NCBI GenBank assembly: GCA_023428035.1
Contig: JAEYZO010000014.1
Span: 1-11,642, forward strand
Source: Pseudomonadota bacterium
GTDB lineage: Bacteria > Myxococcota_A > Polyangia > Polyangiales > Ga0077539
DNA: 11,642 bases
Direction: 5' to 3'
In this document: in pieces, positions 10,434-11,642 of the stretch
How positions within the stretch are numbered: position 1 is the first letter of the stretch
Layout of the letters: every line of letters begins with the position of its first letter
Notes under the pieces: generated by a model
Database searches by the model: none
Told to the model about the DNA's origin: nothing
What the model saw: only the letters and a program-made list of their open reading frames with translations
Position numbers and translations under genes: made by a program

Positions 10434-11642
10434 ACGAGTTTCCACAGGTTTCTCTACCCCCCGAGGCCTGGCCGTAGGAACCCCGGACCCCGAGGCCGAG
10501 GCGCCGCACCAGGGTCTCGAGGGCGGCCGACACCTCGGGGTCGGTGCCCTTCACCCGCTCGATCTTCTTCACCGCGGCCATGACCGTCGTGTGGTCCTTG
10601 CCGTTGAACTTCGCCCCGATCTGCGGGAACGAGGTCCCGAGGTGGGTCCGTGCGATGTACATCGCCACCTGCCGGGCCAGGGCCACCTCGCGGTGCCGCT
10701 CCTTGCCCGTGAGCTGGGCCATCTTGACCTTGAAGTGCTCGCACACCGCGCGCTGCACCTCCTCGACGGTGACCACCGTGGGGCGCGGCCCGATGCGCAG
10801 GTTGTCTCGCACCAGGGTCGCGTCGACGCTCGACCGCTTCGTGATGCTCGCCTGCAGAGAGAGCCGCGCGAGGGCGCCCTCGAGCTCCCGCACGTTGCCC
10901 GGGATCGCCGTCGCGATGAGGAAGGCAGCGTCGTCGTCGAGCCTCACGTTCGACAGCTCGGCCTTGCGCTGGAGGATCGCCACGCGGGTCTCGACCTCGG
11001 GGGGGTAGACCTCGGCCACCAACCCCGAGGCGAAGCGCGACAAGAGCCTCTCGGCCATGCCCTGGAGCTTCTCGGGCAGCACGTCGGAGGTCAGCACGAT
11101 GGGCGCCCCCCGCTGCTGGAGGGTGTTGAAGGTGTGGAAGAACTCCTCCTGGGTGCCCTCGCGCCCCGCGAGGAACTGCACGTCGTCGATGAGGAGCGCG
11201 TCGCACTCGTAGCGGAAGCGCGCGCGGAATTCCTCCATCTTCTTGGTCTGGATCGCGCGCACGTAGTCGTTGGTGAAGTTCTCCGCGGAGACGTAGGCGA
11301 TGCGCGCGTCGGGGCGCTGCTCGAGGATGCGGTGCCCCACGGCGTTCGAGAGGTGGGTCTTTCCGAGCCCGGTGGGGCCGCAGAGGAAGAGCACCGGCAC
11401 GCGACGGTCGGAGAGGTCGCTGATCGCGAGCGCGGCGGCGTGGGCGACGTTGTTCGACGGCCCGTCGACGAAGCGGTCGAAGGTGTACCGGGGTGAGAGG
11501 CCCGACGCGACGGCGCCCTGCGCCGAGCCGGGGTGCTGCGGGCGGGCGACGGTGGCGGTGCGGGCCTGGGCTTGCGGGGCGAGGTCACGCGGGGGCGTGT
11601 GCGGAGGCGGAGCCGTGGGCGCGCCGGGGGGCGCCACGGGGA
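10432..11642 (-). CDS. dnaA: Chromosomal replication initiator DnaA, 5' end cut by window edge
   Basis: DnaA binds DnaA boxes and opens the chromosomal origin as an ATP-dependent filament. The frame is open to the window edge, so domain I is missing. Numbering from the valine codon at 11637: a Pro/Ala-rich domain II linker (1-48), then domain III from YTFDRFVDGPSN. Walker A is GPTGLGKTH (87-95), Walker B LLIDDVQFL (148-156), the sensor 1 region VLTSD (181-185), the arginine-finger region RLLSRFASGL (197-206) and sensor 2 GNVRELEGAL (247-256). Domain IV carries the DNA-binding signature GKDHTTVMAAVKKIE (346-360). About 20 residues beyond the usual end form a Gly-rich tail (GLGVRGSYGQASGG). The GTG at 11635-11637 is an internal valine, not the start. 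dnaA is followed by a 256-base gap and dnaN. Confidence 0.96.
   Translation of the reverse strand, partial: PVAPPGAPTAPPPHTPPRDLAPQAQARTATVARPQHPGSAQGAVASGLSPRYTFDRFVDGPSNNVAHAAALAISDLSDRRVPVLFLCGPTGLGKTHLSNAVGHRILEQRPDARIAYVSAENFTNDYVRAIQTKKMEEFRARFRYECDALLIDDVQFLAGREGTQEEFFHTFNTLQQRGAPIVLTSDVLPEKLQGMAERLLSRFASGLVAEVYPPEVETRVAILQRKAELSNVRLDDDAAFLIATAIPGNVRELEGALARLSLQASITKRSSVDATLVRDNLRIGPRPTVVTVEEVQRAVCEHFKVKMAQLTGKERHREVALARQVAMYIARTHLGTSFPQIGAKFNGKDHTTVMAAVKKIERVKGTDPEVSAALETLVRRLGLGVRGSYGQASGGRETCGNS

Noticed and set aside
10369..11496. Plus-strand frame opposite dnaA
   Set aside because: dnaA on the other strand is certain. This frame has His/Arg/Leu/Val-rich shadow composition.
11635..11637. 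GTG as the dnaA start
   Set aside because: It lies inside the Pro/Ala-rich linker, and accepting it would remove all of domain I. The frame continues past the window edge.

Overview
This window is a replication-origin gene cluster from a GC-rich bacterium (about 70% G+C by eye, with third codon positions almost all G or C). Every gene I accept lies on the minus strand. From high to low coordinates the order is dnaA (5' end cut off by the window edge), dnaN, recF and gyrB, the classic chromosomal-origin block. It is followed by a small basic protein of unknown function, a metallo-beta-lactamase-fold hydrolase, and an RpoH-like sigma factor cut at its 3' end by the left window edge. The GC content, a proline/alanine-rich DnaA linker and a Gram-negative-type GyrB suggest a proteobacterium-like lineage, perhaps Myxococcota. 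That placement is an inference, not something the sequence proves.

The striking element is gyrB. Its 1839-codon reading frame encodes an ordinary GyrB of about 833 residues interrupted by two inteins. Intein 1 (435 aa, HNH endonuclease) sits directly after the Toprim motif EGDSAGG. Intein 2 (571 aa, LAGLIDADG endonuclease plus an embedded Cro/C1-like helix-turn-helix) sits directly before the Toprim metal-binding motif TDADVDG. Only 77 host residues separate them. Intein 1 matches, in architecture, exact length and (as I recall it) sequence, the known Synechocystis GyrB intein. Both must splice before the gyrase has a working Toprim site.

Region by region: 1-797 sigma factor; 798-1003 intergenic with an 11-bp direct repeat; 1004-1867 hydrolase with a GTG start, no Shine-Dalgarno and a promoter placed as if the mRNA were leaderless; 1868-2025 intergenic with two small hairpins; 2026-2253 small basic protein with its own near-consensus promoter, whose spacer holds an inverted repeat; 2343-7862 gyrB; 7863-7932 an unusually AT-rich leader with a candidate gyrB promoter and a hairpin over the ribosome-binding site; 7933-9024 recF; 9042-10175 dnaN; 10176-10431 the dnaA-dnaN spacer, which has an AT-rich purine/pyrimidine-skewed tract, an AAG repeat, weak DnaA-box-like sites and GC-rich hairpins after dnaA; 10432-11642 dnaA.

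Functionally, dnaA (initiator), dnaN (sliding clamp), recF (gap repair and clamp-linked recombination) and gyrB (supercoiling) support replication initiation and fork progress. recF follows dnaN by 17 bases and is probably cotranscribed with it. The downstream genes look like separate transcription units. No tRNA, rRNA, CRISPR array or IS element was seen.
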